This document shows, piece by piece, positions 1 through 8,574 of a DNA stretch of 64,000 nucleotides. Below the pieces are notes generated by a model. The model saw only the letters and a program-made list of their open reading frames with translations, was not told the origin of the DNA and did not search any database. Source of the stretch: Akkermansiaceae bacterium UBA956 (GTDB lineage Bacteria > Verrucomicrobiota > Verrucomicrobiia > Verrucomicrobiales > Akkermansiaceae); assembly GCA_002293145.1 (NCBI GenBank), contig DBCO01000033.1, forward strand, positions 1 to 64,000. Direction: 5' to 3'. Both the position numbers and the translations under genes were made by a program. Each line of letters begins with the position of its first letter. The stretch's first letter is position 1.

Positions 1-308
1 GTGATTTGTTATTGGTTGATCACAGAATCTCTGCGTCTCCGCGTCTCTGCGCGAGTCATTTCTTCATCAATGATGAGTTCTATCAGTGGAATTCAGTGGC
101 TGCAGTTGTTGATAAGCCCGTTTCTCTGGACTGAGCACATTGCGGAGAGTTTCTGACCTGACCATTACTTTCAGTTTCACCCACGATCACCTTTTATCCT
201 CGAGAAAAAAAAGACAGAGATTGGACCTTGAAGTTCGATGATTTGAACCGAAAAGAACAACTGCATCGATTCCCCGGCTGATCAGCTCGATCCGCCACCT
301 GTCAGGCA
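1..308. other. Intergenic stretch without a recognised gene
   Basis: No open frame here has a recognisable product. The only notable structure is a pyrimidine/GCG-rich run at about 28-53 made of repeated CTCTGCGTCT-like units. From memory, similar runs occur between genes in many Planctomycetes and Verrucomicrobia. The next gene lies on the minus strand and ends at 309, so this stretch is downstream of it. Confidence 0.5.
28..53. repeat. Short imperfect CTCTGCGTCT-type repeat
   Basis: Three imperfect copies of a (C)TCTGCGTCTC-like unit follow one another. The run is short, and no second copy was noticed elsewhere in the window. Its function is unknown and it may be a fragment of a dispersed intergenic repeat. 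Confidence 0.3.
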
Positions 309-1208
309 CTAAGCATCGAGCATGATTGGGGGCACTCCAGCCATTTTTTTCTCGATCACTCGCCGCAACGCATCACGCCAATCAACGATCGGGCGCGGCA
401 GATGGGACGATAATTTCGCGGAATCCATCGCCGTATGAATCGGACGCCGCGCGGCCCATTGGCTCATCTCCGTGATCGATTGCGCATGCACGCATGCTCC
501 CGGTGCCAGCCAGCCACCTGCTTGCAATGTTTCTTGCACTGCGATGGCCAAGGCATACCAAGACACTGGCTCTCCTGCATGGCAGCCGTGCCAAATCCCC
601 CCCGGTGAACTCGTGCTCAGCCATGACACCCATTCGCAAAGATCATCAAGCGCAGTAGGGATCGACCATTTATCGCTAACGGCCCGCACCGATTGCCCAG
701 CGAGCAATTGCGCCATCACTTGATCGACAAAACCTGGCCGCTCACCGCCATAGACCCAAGAAACTCGAAGCACGCTCGCAAGCCCAGGTGCATTTTTCAG
801 AACTCTCTGTTCCCCCGTCAATTTGCCCCGACCATACACCGTGCTCGGCTCCGCGCACTGACTCTCGAGGCGCTTGCCTGCATGGTCACCGGCAAAAACA
901 TAATCCGTACTAAAATGAATCATGCGCACTCCGCGAAGCTGCGCGATTTCCGCCATCACCGCAGGAGCATCCGCGTTGATTCGCTGCGCCAATTCCGGCT
1001 CGCGTGCGCATTGATCCGGCGCCGACATCGCCGCCGGATTGATCAAACAATCAAGCTCTTGATCTAACAAAAACAAACGCAAAGCATCAAGATCAGCAAG
1101 ATCAACTTCTGCTCGGGTGACAGGTATTACCACATCGCCGCGCTGCAAAAAATATCGGCAGAGCGCAGAGCCCACGCGTCCGTTTGCTCCCGTGATCAGT
1201 AGCTTCAC
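309..1208 (-). CDS. rfbD: RmlD-like dTDP-4-dehydrorhamnose reductase / SDR sugar-nucleotide reductase
   Basis: This is an extended short-chain dehydrogenase of 299 residues, the usual RmlD length. It has the NAD(P)-binding GANGRVG motif at residues 7-13, a STDYVF motif near residue 100 and the catalytic YGRGK (YxxxK) near residue 125. The RmlD family reduces dTDP-4-keto-rhamnose in the last step of dTDP-rhamnose synthesis. No other rml gene is present, so the substrate is inferred only. The start is GTG at 1208 and overlaps the stop of the upstream membrane-protein gene by 4 bases, which suggests translational coupling. A methionine adenosyltransferase beta-like or other sugar reductase role is possible. 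Confidence 0.8.
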   Translation of the reverse strand: MKLLITGANGRVGSALCRYFLQRGDVVIPVTRAEVDLADLDALRLFLLDQELDCLINPAAMSAPDQCAREPELAQRINADAPAVMAEIAQLRGVRMIHFSTDYVFAGDHAGKRLESQCAEPSTVYGRGKLTGEQRVLKNAPGLASVLRVSWVYGGERPGFVDQVMAQLLAGQSVRAVSDKWSIPTALDDLCEWVSWLSTSSPGGIWHGCHAGEPVSWYALAIAVQETLQAGGWLAPGACVHAQSITEMSQWAARRPIHTAMDSAKLSSHLPRPIVDWRDALRRVIEKKMAGVPPIMLDA

Positions 1209-1516
1209 AGCAATCCTTGCTCACGCAATTCTGCATCCACATCATCCATGCCTAGCGCACCAGCCTCTCGGATCGAACGCAGACGACGTGCCGCACCGCG
1301 TTTGGTGTTCGGAGCATTGATACGCTGGCGAATTTCGCCTACGGTGAAAGGTGTCAGCGCGGCGATGCCCAGTGCCAACAGGCCAAATGCGAGACCTCGA
1401 CGAGCTCCGCGATGCATCATTTCACCTAACAACAATCCCGCCGCAGTTCCTACCAAAGCAGGTGCCACCATCGCGGTATTATCAGTCCAGTCACGCGTGT
1501 TTTGCTCGTTGTGCAT
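1205..1516 (-). CDS. Small membrane protein of unknown function
   Basis: Hypothetical protein of about 103 residues if it starts at the ATG at 1516 (MHNEQN). An upstream in-frame start at 1576 is possible, but the extra 20 residues look non-coding. The sequence has two hydrophobic segments, one with the AGLLLGEM core and one with AFGLLALGIAALTP, followed by a charged C-terminal tail rich in Arg and Glu. It resembles short-C-terminal-domain (SHOCT-like) membrane proteins only in general layout. Its stop overlaps the GTG start of the RmlD-like gene, so the two are probably co-transcribed. Confidence 0.6.
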   Translation of the reverse strand: MHNEQNTRDWTDNTAMVAPALVGTAAGLLLGEMMHRGARRGLAFGLLALGIAALTPFTVGEIRQRINAPNTKRGAARRLRSIREAGALGMDDVDAELREQGLL

Positions 1517-1658
1517 GCGCAAATCATAGCAAAATTTTTCTGCGGATGCAATCGGAAGTCGCAAGAAATCACCCATTTGCCGAAAAACCTCGTAAGCCGA
1601 TGATTCTCAATACGAAAGACATCACAAATCGTCAAATCAAAGAAATTGAAAAAAAACA

Positions 1659-1688
1659 TTGCCACCAACTCCTACTTCAGCTTATCTT
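1659..1688 (+). promoter_or_regulatory. Sigma-70-type promoter for tRNA-Val
   Basis: TTGCCA at 1659-1664 and TATCTT at 1683-1688 are separated by 18 bases. They lie 22 bases upstream of the mature tRNA 5' end. The match is 5/6 for the -35 box and 4/6 for the -10 box. This is a sequence-only prediction, supported by its position in front of a stable RNA gene. Confidence 0.5.
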
Positions 1689-1709
1689 CCCGCCCGCAAG
1701 CAACAGCAA

Positions 1710-1784
1710 GCGCGGTTAGCTCAGTGGTAGAGCACCACCTCGACACGGTGGGGGTCACTGGTTCGAGACCAGTACCGCGCACCA
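1710..1784 (+). tRNA. tRNA-Val (anticodon GAC)
   Basis: A complete cloverleaf can be folded. The acceptor stem is GCGCGGT/ACCGCGC, the D-arm stem is GCTC/GAGC, and the anticodon stem is CCACC/GGTGG with loop TCGACAC, giving anticodon GAC. The variable region is 5 nt. The T-arm stem is ACTGG/CCAGT around TTCGAGA. A discriminator A and CCA are encoded at 1781-1784. It stands alone between the minus-strand genes on both sides. Confidence 0.97.
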
Positions 1785-2096
1785 TTTCCTCTTTTGGAGA
1801 GATTGGACTCTAAACGGTCAGACATAAAACGGTCAGACATAAGAGATAAGACTTGCAGTATATTGTTTATACAATGACTACGATTTGGTCGATAGTGAAT
1901 CTCTGAAATATCAAAGCCAATTGACGCTAACTTCAAGTAGCTCCTAATATCAATGAGTTCAGAATTTTTTCATTCTAGCTCATTTTTTACCGTAGGCCTC
2001 AGTCTATCAGAGGTTCGAATTGACTAAAATCTAAAATCTTTTTTCCGAACTTTGCGTTTTTACGGCCAAAAAATACACAGCACGGTGGTGCCCACT
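1785..2096. other. Intergenic region between tRNA-Val and hflC
   Basis: This AT-rich, 312-base stretch holds no supported gene. It contains a perfect 15-bp tandem duplication (see the separate entry). Both flanking transcripts end here: the tRNA reads in from the left and hflC from the right. I see no clear rho-independent terminator. Confidence 0.5.
1812..1841. repeat. Perfect 15-bp tandem duplication
   Basis: AAACGGTCAGACATA occurs twice with no spacer (1812-1826 and 1827-1841) and is followed by AGAGATAAGAC. A related string, ATCAGACATAAGAT, is found downstream of the TonB receptor gene near 17857. This suggests a degenerate TCAGACATAAGA-type simple repeat scattered between genes. It has only two full units and no spacers, so it is not a CRISPR. 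Confidence 0.6.
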
Positions 2097-3098
2097 TCAA
2101 GGTGTCGGCACAGGCTCGCTGGCGGGAGTTTTGAGATCCTTCAGCAAATGAAAGAGCTCGCTGTTCGTGGTGAAAATCGCCGTAGTGTCTGACTTGAGAG
2201 TTTTTGTGTAGGTGTCCAGCGTTTTGATGAATTGATAAAAATCTGCTGCCAGTGGACTGCTGTTGTAGGCATCGGCATAAATCTGCGTCGCCTTGGCATC
2301 GGCTTTGCCTCGGATTTCTTGCTCTTTGCGATATGCCTCGGATTTGATTTGAAGCAAATCACGCTCCATCCGACCTTGGATTTTTGCTGCCTCTCCATCC
2401 CCCTCGGAAATATAGCGTGAAGCGATCTGACGGCGTTCACTTTCCATGCGGTCGTAGATTTTTTGAATCACTCCGGCTTTGTAGTTGATGCGCTTGAAGC
2501 GGACGTCGATGAGCTCGATCCCCCAAAGCTTCGCCTTCGGTTTCGCTGCGGCGAGGATTTCTTTGTCGAGCGCATGTCGTCCATAGCGAATCGTCGGAAG
2601 CACGCCGATTTGACCGAGTTCACTTTGGATTTCTTCGGAGGGCACACTCTTGCGCGCCTTGTCGCTGCGAACGACTTCGATCAAATCATGCTGCGCAATC
2701 ACACTGCGCGTGGCACCGCCAATCGCGTCGTCGAGTCGCGATTGTGCACTGCGTTCATCGCGAAGGCTCTCGAAATACTTTTGCGGATCGGCAATGCGCC
2801 AACGCGCGAAGTTATCGACTGTGATATAAAGCTTGTCTCGCGTCGGCATATCGGACGCCGGTCCATCCCATTCCAACACACGCTTTTCGATACGGTTCAC
2901 CGTTTGGATGAATGGCTTTTTGAAATGCAAACCCGCTTCGTTTTTCTGCGGATCACTGTTAATAGGTAGCCCTACTGGCTTGCCAAACTCAGTGATGATT
3001 ACTTGCTCCCCCTCGTTGATGGAGTAGGTGCAGGAAAAGAACAACACGAGCAACAGGGCGATGATCGGAGCAAAAAAGGTGGAGAAGAATTTTTTCAT
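2097..3098 (-). CDS. hflC: HflC, SPFH/band-7 regulator of FtsH protease
   Basis: 333 residues. It has one N-terminal membrane anchor (residues about 7-25) followed by an SPFH/band-7 domain that starts INEGEQVIITEFGKPVG. A long helical region rich in Lys, Glu and Ala follows (GDGEAAKIQG, KADAKATQIYADAY), which is typical of HflC. Together with HflK it forms a ring around the FtsH protease at the inner membrane and limits access of substrates. A Cys in FFSCTYS at the end of the anchor could be lipidated, but the +2/-3 context is weak. It lies 6 bases downstream of hflK in the same order as in other bacteria, so the two form an operon. Confidence 0.92.
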   Translation of the reverse strand: MKKFFSTFFAPIIALLLVLFFSCTYSINEGEQVIITEFGKPVGLPINSDPQKNEAGLHFKKPFIQTVNRIEKRVLEWDGPASDMPTRDKLYITVDNFARWRIADPQKYFESLRDERSAQSRLDDAIGGATRSVIAQHDLIEVVRSDKARKSVPSEEIQSELGQIGVLPTIRYGRHALDKEILAAAKPKAKLWGIELIDVRFKRINYKAGVIQKIYDRMESERRQIASRYISEGDGEAAKIQGRMERDLLQIKSEAYRKEQEIRGKADAKATQIYADAYNSSPLAADFYQFIKTLDTYTKTLKSDTTAIFTTNSELFHLLKDLKTPASEPVPTP

Positions 3099-3104
3099 AA
3101 AAAA

Positions 3105-4100
3105 TTAGCGTTTCGTGTTAGCGGGGGTGCCGAGATTGAGCAGTGGCAGAAACTGCTTCGCATCTTCATCGATGATGTATTTGTTGCCGAGCGCGGGCAG
3201 CACCTCGTTCATGGTTTCGAGGTAGAGTCGCTGCTTGGTAATGGCGGGTGCTTTTTCATACTGCAGCAACAAATCGCGGAAGCGCGTGACATCGCCCTCG
3301 GCCTCGTTGGTGCGTTGCAGCGCGTAACCTTCAGCAGCAGAAATTTGTTGCTCGGCGAGACCGCGTGCTTTAGGCACCTCCTTATTATACTGGCCATTGG
3401 CGATGTTGATGCGCTCTTCACGCTCTTGCTGCGCACGGTTCACTTCATCGAAGGAATCCTGCACGGGGCGCGGCGGATGGATGTTTTTCAACTGCACCTG
3501 CTCGATGCGGATGCCCATCTGATAGACCGACATCGCCTCTTGCAGTTTTTTCAAACAATCCGTTTCAATCTCCGTGCGCCCGTATGTGAGAACTTCATCT
3601 ACGGTGCGATCGCCGATCACCTCGCACATCAGGCTCTCTGAAACATCGCGCAAGGTCGCGGCGGCCTCGCGCACACGGAAAAGATAATCCTTGGGATCAG
3701 AAATTCCATACTGCACCACCCACTCGACCTCAGCGGCATTCAAGTCACCGGTCACCATGTCGCGTTCTTCACTAGGCTCTTGCCCACCTTGGTAGTCGTT
3801 CGAGGCACCGGGAGTGATGAAGCCGAATTCGAGTTTCAACTGCCGACGCACTGGTATGATGGTCACGCGATCAATGAAAAATGGCATCTTGAAATGCAGT
3901 CCAGGTTCCGTTGTTTTTACATGCTTGCCAAATCGCTGAACCACACCGACGGACTCGGTGTTCACAGTGTAATAGCTAGTGAAGAGGGCAATGAGCGCGA
4001 AGATCACGATGGGGATCAGGCTCAATTTTCCTAGAAGGCTTCGCGCGATGACAGCGGGTGTGATGCGGTCGCCTACATCGATTTGTTGAAAAGGTCTCAT
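3105..4100 (-). CDS. hflK: HflK, SPFH/band-7 regulator of FtsH protease
   Basis: 331 residues. There is one membrane segment at about residues 25-47, then a band-7 domain beginning with the signature TESVGVVQRFGKHVKTTEPG. A helical C-terminal part carries EVPKARGLAEQQISAAEGYA. It partners HflC in the HflKC complex around FtsH. It lacks the long Gly/Pro-rich N-terminus of the E. coli protein, which is common outside Proteobacteria. It is the first gene of the hflK-hflC pair. A promoter-like pair lies immediately upstream and would give a very short leader. Confidence 0.9.
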   Translation of the reverse strand: MRPFQQIDVGDRITPAVIARSLLGKLSLIPIVIFALIALFTSYYTVNTESVGVVQRFGKHVKTTEPGLHFKMPFFIDRVTIIPVRRQLKLEFGFITPGASNDYQGGQEPSEERDMVTGDLNAAEVEWVVQYGISDPKDYLFRVREAAATLRDVSESLMCEVIGDRTVDEVLTYGRTEIETDCLKKLQEAMSVYQMGIRIEQVQLKNIHPPRPVQDSFDEVNRAQQEREERINIANGQYNKEVPKARGLAEQQISAAEGYALQRTNEAEGDVTRFRDLLLQYEKAPAITKQRLYLETMNEVLPALGNKYIIDEDAKQFLPLLNLGTPANTKR

Positions 4101-4109
4101 AATCTCGAT

Positions 4110-4137
4110 ATTGTAGTCTTGTGAGGCGAATGAGCAA
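4110..4137 (-). promoter_or_regulatory. Candidate promoter for hflK-hflC
   Basis: Read on the minus strand, TTGCTC (4137-4132) and TACAAT (4115-4110) are separated by 16 bases. The expected transcription start would fall only 3-5 bases before the hflK ATG at 4100, which implies a nearly leaderless mRNA. The prediction rests on box similarity alone. Confidence 0.35.
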
Positions 4138-4171
4138 GTGGAAACGGAGCTGCTGTTTGTAACCGCTATGA

Positions 4172-5269
4172 TCAGACCGGCGCGACTTTTTCCAACTTAC
4201 CGCTCTGAATCGAACGATAAATGGCATCGACGACGAGCATATCACGCAGGCCTTCTTCACCGCTTGGGTGGAATTCCTTGCCGTCGAGAATCGCTTGCGA
4301 AAATGCCTCCATCTCTAACTGAAAGTGATCGACGTCAGGCATATCGAGATAGTTTTTCCCACCACTGCATGTGCCTTTCAGACCGCTGTAGCTGTAGGCT
4401 GGACCAAGGCTAAACTTACCGCGTTCACACACCGCAGTGAAGTCATTGTAGCCATTAAATAGATAGGTCGTGCAGCATTGGGCCATGCGTCCCGATGGAA
4501 ACTTCATCTGCCAGTTCACCGTTTCATCGACCTCCGCAAACTTCACAGGATCCGTTTTGGTTTCGATCGCTGAAACCTCCGTTGGTTCCTCGCCCATCAA
4601 CATGCGGCAGCTCTGCAAGGCATAGACGCCGACGTCCATCATGGCGCCGCCGCCCGCCAAGGCCTTGCGCAGTCGCCACTGCTTGGGATCGCCGCTTTGG
4701 AAGCCGAAGTTGGCTTGAATGTGCTTCACTTGGCCGAAGACTTTTTCCTTGGCCAAACGCACGGCTTCCACGTGATGCGGCACAAATTGGCAGCGATAGC
4801 CGATGCCTAACAGCTTTCCTGCTTCCTTACATGCAGCAATCATCTCACGGCACTCCTCCGCATCATTCGCCATTGGTTTTTCACAAAATACGTGCTTGCC
4901 TGCTTTGGCGGCGCGAATGACGTATTCCTTGTGCATCGAGTTCGGCAGCACAATGTAGACCACATCGATTGCGGGGTCCTTGATGATTTCATCGAAGCGC
5001 TCGTAGCTGTAAATGTGTGCTGCATCGATGCTATATTGCTTGCTCCACTTTTCCGTTTTGTCGGGACTACCGCTGACCAGGCCGGTGAGTTTCGCATTGC
5101 GCGTCTTGAGCAATGCGGGAGCGATCTGATGAGTGCTCAACGAGCCAAGCCCAACGAGGGCCCAACCAAGTTTTTTCGCGGGTGCTTTTTCTGAAGCGGT
5201 CTGAGCAGAGGCGAAAGCGCTAGCAAGACCAGCGCCGCAGAGGGTTTGAAGAAATGGTCGGCGTTTCAT
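4172..5269 (-). CDS. Tat-exported Gfo/Idh/MocA family oxidoreductase
   Basis: 365 residues. The N-terminus MKRRPFLQTLCGAGLASAFA looks like a twin-arginine signal, so the enzyme is probably periplasmic. A Rossmann fold follows (GWALVGLGSLSTHQIAPALL), then the family motif HVFCEKPMAND near residue 135 and GGGAMMDVGVYALQS near residue 210. Exported members such as glucose-fructose oxidoreductase carry tightly bound NADP and act on sugars. The substrate here is unknown. It stands alone between hflK and lpxK, and is divergent from lpxK. Confidence 0.85.
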   Translation of the reverse strand: MKRRPFLQTLCGAGLASAFASAQTASEKAPAKKLGWALVGLGSLSTHQIAPALLKTRNAKLTGLVSGSPDKTEKWSKQYSIDAAHIYSYERFDEIIKDPAIDVVYIVLPNSMHKEYVIRAAKAGKHVFCEKPMANDAEECREMIAACKEAGKLLGIGYRCQFVPHHVEAVRLAKEKVFGQVKHIQANFGFQSGDPKQWRLRKALAGGGAMMDVGVYALQSCRMLMGEEPTEVSAIETKTDPVKFAEVDETVNWQMKFPSGRMAQCCTTYLFNGYNDFTAVCERGKFSLGPAYSYSGLKGTCSGGKNYLDMPDVDHFQLEMEAFSQAILDGKEFHPSGEEGLRDMLVVDAIYRSIQSGKLEKVAPV

Positions 5270-5490
5270 GGTTTTTTCGTTGGTGTTTTGGATTTATCAG
5301 TTGTTTTTTGGGAAAGAGTATCGGCTTGAGTTCGCGATCAATCAACAGAGCATGACGAGTTTTGTAACAGCAGCCTATTACGCTCGGCAATGCGGCTATG
5401 TGTCATGGATTGTAGCGCGTATGGCGGGAAAGACAAGCGGGCACCCCACACATTGCGATTTTGCCCTTTTCTTTTGTGATACCACGAGGC

Positions 5491-6714
5491 ATGGTCACGC
5501 CAGTGAAGGAAACTGCTTCTGAGTTCGAGGTCTGGGCCGCCGATGTGATTTTCGGGCGGGCGCGGGGATTCCGTGCTTTCCTCACTCGACTTCTGCTGCG
5601 CGCTCTTTCCGGAATTTATCGGATGCTGATGCAGACAAGAAAATACTTGTTCTATCAAAATTACAAACAACGCTTTCACCTCGGTACCCTGACAATTTCC
5701 GTCGGCAATATCACCGTGGGCGGCACGGGAAAAACGCCAGTCGTCGAGCTTTTATCTCGAACCCTGCGCGAACGCCATCGCAACATCGCCATTCTCTCGC
5801 GCGGCTACAAAAGTAAGGCGCTCAACGAACCACAAAAATGGGAATCCACTCAAGAGGCGCCACTCAAGCCCAAGCAGCTGCCCAAAATTGTCTCCACTGG
5901 TCGAGCTATTTTGCTCGACTCCAAGTTCGCGGGCGATGAACCCTTCATGCTCGCCAACAACCTCCCAGGCGTGGCGGTCCTCGTCGATCGCGATCGCGTC
6001 AAATCTGCGCGATTCGCCATTCAGGAACTCGGTGCCGATACCTTGATCCTTGATGACGGCATGCAGTACCTGCGCATGGCCCGCGCCCTCGACATTTGCT
6101 TGATCGATGCCAATGCGCCCTTCGGCACCGGTGCGATGCTCCCCGCGGGAACCCTTCGCGAACCCAAGAAAAACCTGTGCCGCGCTCATTACATCATTCT
6201 CACCAAATCCGATGGCAGCGGTCACGCCGATCTCATCAAAAAAATTCGCCGCTACAATGCCACCGCGCCGATCATTACAACCACGCACGGGCCCAAGTAT
6301 CTGGAAAACCTCTCGACCTTCGAGCAGGAGCCACTTGATTACCTCAAGGACAAACACGTCGCCGCGCTATCGGGCATTGCAGTGCCCGAAAATTTCGAAA
6401 AATCACTGGTCAAACTCGGCGCCAAGCTCGAAGTCAAAAAACGTTTTGCCGACCACTATCGCTTCACGGGGCGTGAGATCGCCGCCTTCACCCAACGCTG
6501 TCTCGAACGCGATATTGACATGATCGTCACCACCGAAAAAGACGCTGTCCGCTACCCGCGCCGCATCCTCGCCGAGGTGCCGGTTTGGTTCCTACGTATC
6601 GAAGTGGAAATACTCGATGGTCAAGAGCACTGGGATCACATGATCGATCATATTTGTCAACCTGCCGCGCACGGCAACTCCATTCTGCGTCACCGTATCG
6701 CCTTCACCGGCTGA
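5491..6714 (+). CDS. lpxK: Tetraacyldisaccharide 4'-kinase LpxK (lipid A synthesis)
   Basis: About 407 residues from the ATG at 5491. An in-frame TTG at 5461 would add 10 residues. A hydrophobic N-terminal stretch (residues about 25-45) is followed by the P-loop GNITVGGTGKTPVVELL at about residues 72-88. LpxK phosphorylates the disaccharide lipid A precursor at the 4' position on the inner membrane, so the organism should make lipid A and have a true outer membrane. Other motifs seen are SRGYKSK, FAGDEPFMLA, LILDDGMQYLRMA and the C-terminal TTEKDAVRY, all usual for the family. It is followed 25 bases later by rlmN on the same strand. Confidence 0.93.
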   Translation: MVTPVKETASEFEVWAADVIFGRARGFRAFLTRLLLRALSGIYRMLMQTRKYLFYQNYKQRFHLGTLTISVGNITVGGTGKTPVVELLSRTLRERHRNIAILSRGYKSKALNEPQKWESTQEAPLKPKQLPKIVSTGRAILLDSKFAGDEPFMLANNLPGVAVLVDRDRVKSARFAIQELGADTLILDDGMQYLRMARALDICLIDANAPFGTGAMLPAGTLREPKKNLCRAHYIILTKSDGSGHADLIKKIRRYNATAPIITTTHGPKYLENLSTFEQEPLDYLKDKHVAALSGIAVPENFEKSLVKLGAKLEVKKRFADHYRFTGREIAAFTQRCLERDIDMIVTTEKDAVRYPRRILAEVPVWFLRIEVEILDGQEHWDHMIDHICQPAAHGNSILRHRIAFTG

Positions 6715-6739
6715 ATTTTTCTCCCAATCTAACATTTTT

Positions 6740-7825
6740 ATGCTGCCATCCCTGCTCGGCCTAACCAAAGAAGAACTCGTCGCTCAGCTCGCGGAACACG
6801 AGCAACCAAGCTATCGGGCCGATCAAATCCTCGACTGGGTGTGGAAAAAACGTCCCGCATCGATTGAGGAAATGAGCAATCTGCCGAAACCACTGCGCGA
6901 GCACCTGCAAACGCATTTTTCGCTCTATCCACTCACTCCTGCACGCGAACTCGGCTCCACCGATACCACGCGTAAGATGCTCTTCAAACTCCACGATGGT
7001 CGCTACATCGAGAGCGTGCTCATCCCCGCGAACCCCGCGCTTTATGGCGGCCGCGCGGATCGCCTCACGCTATGCGTTTCCTCGCAAGTCGGCTGCGCCT
7101 ATGCCTGCAAATTTTGCGCCTCAGGCCTAGCAGGATTCACCCGCAACCTCAGCGCCGCCGAGATCGCAGCACAAGTGTTACAAACAGAAATGCTCGCCAA
7201 GGATCGCATCGATAACTTAGTGTTCATGGGCATGGGTGAGCCGCTCGCTAACAGCAAAAACCTGATGCAAGCCATCGAGCTCATCACCTCGCCCTGGGGA
7301 CTAAACCTCGGTGCCCGTCACCTGACGATTTCCACCTCTGGCCTTGTGCCGCAGATCCGCGAGCTCGCGCGCCATCCGCGCCAAATCCGCCTCGCCATTT
7401 CGCTGCACGGTGCCACCGATGCCGTGCGCGATCAAATCATGCCCGTGAACAAAAAGTTTCCCACCGCCGAATTGTTCGAGGCACTACGCGACTGGAACTC
7501 TAACAAAAAACAACATCTAACACTGGAATACATCCTCATCGAAGGCGTCAATGACGGCCTCGATCAAGCACGGATTCTCGCTACTCACGCCCGCAGTTTG
7601 CAGGCAAAGGTCAATTTGATTCCCTACAATACCGTGGAAGGATTGCCGTGGAAACGACCAGAAATTTCGCACTGCCAGGCATTTCGCAACATTCTCAGCA
7701 ATGCCGGCGTCACTGCCACCTTACGACTCGAAAAAGGTCACGACATCGAAGCGGCCTGCGGGCAATTACGCCTCATCCAAGAGACTGAAGAAGGCATCAT
7801 TTCACCCGTCGAACGCAAAGCGTAA
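6740..7825 (+). CDS. rlmN: 23S rRNA / tRNA adenine-C2 methyltransferase RlmN
   Basis: 361 residues, a normal family length. It is a radical-SAM enzyme with the cluster-binding CxxxCxxC at C119, C123 and C126 (CAYACKFC). It also has the VFMGMGEPLAN and LTISTSGLVPQI motifs, LAISLHGATD, and a C-terminal Cys in HDIEAACGQLR that fits the methyl-carrying cysteine. RlmN methylates A2503 of 23S rRNA and A37 of some tRNAs. No Shine-Dalgarno sequence precedes the ATG. It is probably co-transcribed with lpxK. Confidence 0.95.
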   Translation: MLPSLLGLTKEELVAQLAEHEQPSYRADQILDWVWKKRPASIEEMSNLPKPLREHLQTHFSLYPLTPARELGSTDTTRKMLFKLHDGRYIESVLIPANPALYGGRADRLTLCVSSQVGCAYACKFCASGLAGFTRNLSAAEIAAQVLQTEMLAKDRIDNLVFMGMGEPLANSKNLMQAIELITSPWGLNLGARHLTISTSGLVPQIRELARHPRQIRLAISLHGATDAVRDQIMPVNKKFPTAELFEALRDWNSNKKQHLTLEYILIEGVNDGLDQARILATHARSLQAKVNLIPYNTVEGLPWKRPEISHCQAFRNILSNAGVTATLRLEKGHDIEAACGQLRLIQETEEGIISPVERKA

Positions 7826-7839
7826 CGTCACTGGGTTGA

Positions 7840-8436
7840 TTACTTAAACGGAACGGTGTTCGATTTCTCCTCAAAAAGATGAAGAATCAGCGTGCTCGAT
7901 TGCGTCATGTGTGAGCGCGGGTCATAGGCTTGGAGAAACTGCTTGATCTCGTGTTGCAGGCGTTGGCAGTGTTTGTCGAATTTTTGCGTTCCGCGCAATT
8001 CCATCGTGCATTCACGGACCTGCAAAAAGCGGATTTCGTTCGCACCAGCCGAGCAGAGCTCATCGATCTCACGATGCAACATCGGGAACAACGCCAACTC
8101 AAAGGAGCAGTCATTTTCACGCAGCAAACGCAAAAGACTCACTTGCACTGGTGGCGCAAGCGGTCGCAGTTGTTGAGCGATGTTTTCGCAGCCGATGTGT
8201 TCTAACATGCGACGCATTTTCTCATAGAGCGCGGGCAACGGCAACAAGCGCAAGGGGCATTTGTTCTCCAAATAATGAAAAATTCCTTGGCAAATTTCGT
8301 CCACAAACGGAAAATCGTCGCGATCTGCTGCATGCATGGCCCGGCATAATGCATCACGCAACCACTGGGAATCGTAACACGATACCTGATGGCGGCCAAC
8401 TTGGATGACGGGGCGGTTGCCGATGAGTGCGATCAC
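7840..8436 (-). CDS. ATP-cone-like protein of unknown function next to nrdR
   Basis: 198 residues, not recognised by name. Residues about 20-95 are helical and follow the spacing of an ATP-cone domain. WLRDALCRAMHAADRDDFPF, then a VDEICQGIFHYL helix, then PLPALYEKMRRMLEHIG, run parallel to the ATP-cone of the neighbouring NrdR (LFRGLVKACEKR, then VEEILSEL, then SMIGAKVMDKLH). The second half (residues 100-198) is Leu-, Glu- and His-rich and has no motif I know. It lies 138 bases downstream of nrdR on the same strand. A role in sensing nucleotides beside NrdR is inference only, since the similarity was judged by eye. Confidence 0.6.
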   Translation of the reverse strand: MIALIGNRPVIQVGRHQVSCYDSQWLRDALCRAMHAADRDDFPFVDEICQGIFHYLENKCPLRLLPLPALYEKMRRMLEHIGCENIAQQLRPLAPPVQVSLLRLLRENDCSFELALFPMLHREIDELCSAGANEIRFLQVRECTMELRGTQKFDKHCQRLQHEIKQFLQAYDPRSHMTQSSTLILHLFEEKSNTVPFK

Positions 8437-8574
8437 GTAATTTTTTTCAGTTGTAGGGACGTTGGGGTTGGAGTTGGTAAGGAGATGAACGAATTATGGC
8501 TGTTGAACTTTGGGGACTGTTGATTTTTTTAAAGGAACCAAGGAAAACGTGATTCACTGATCGAGGAATGGGGA

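Noticed and set aside
1812..1841. CRISPR array
   Set aside because: Only two adjacent copies with no spacers and no cas genes nearby.
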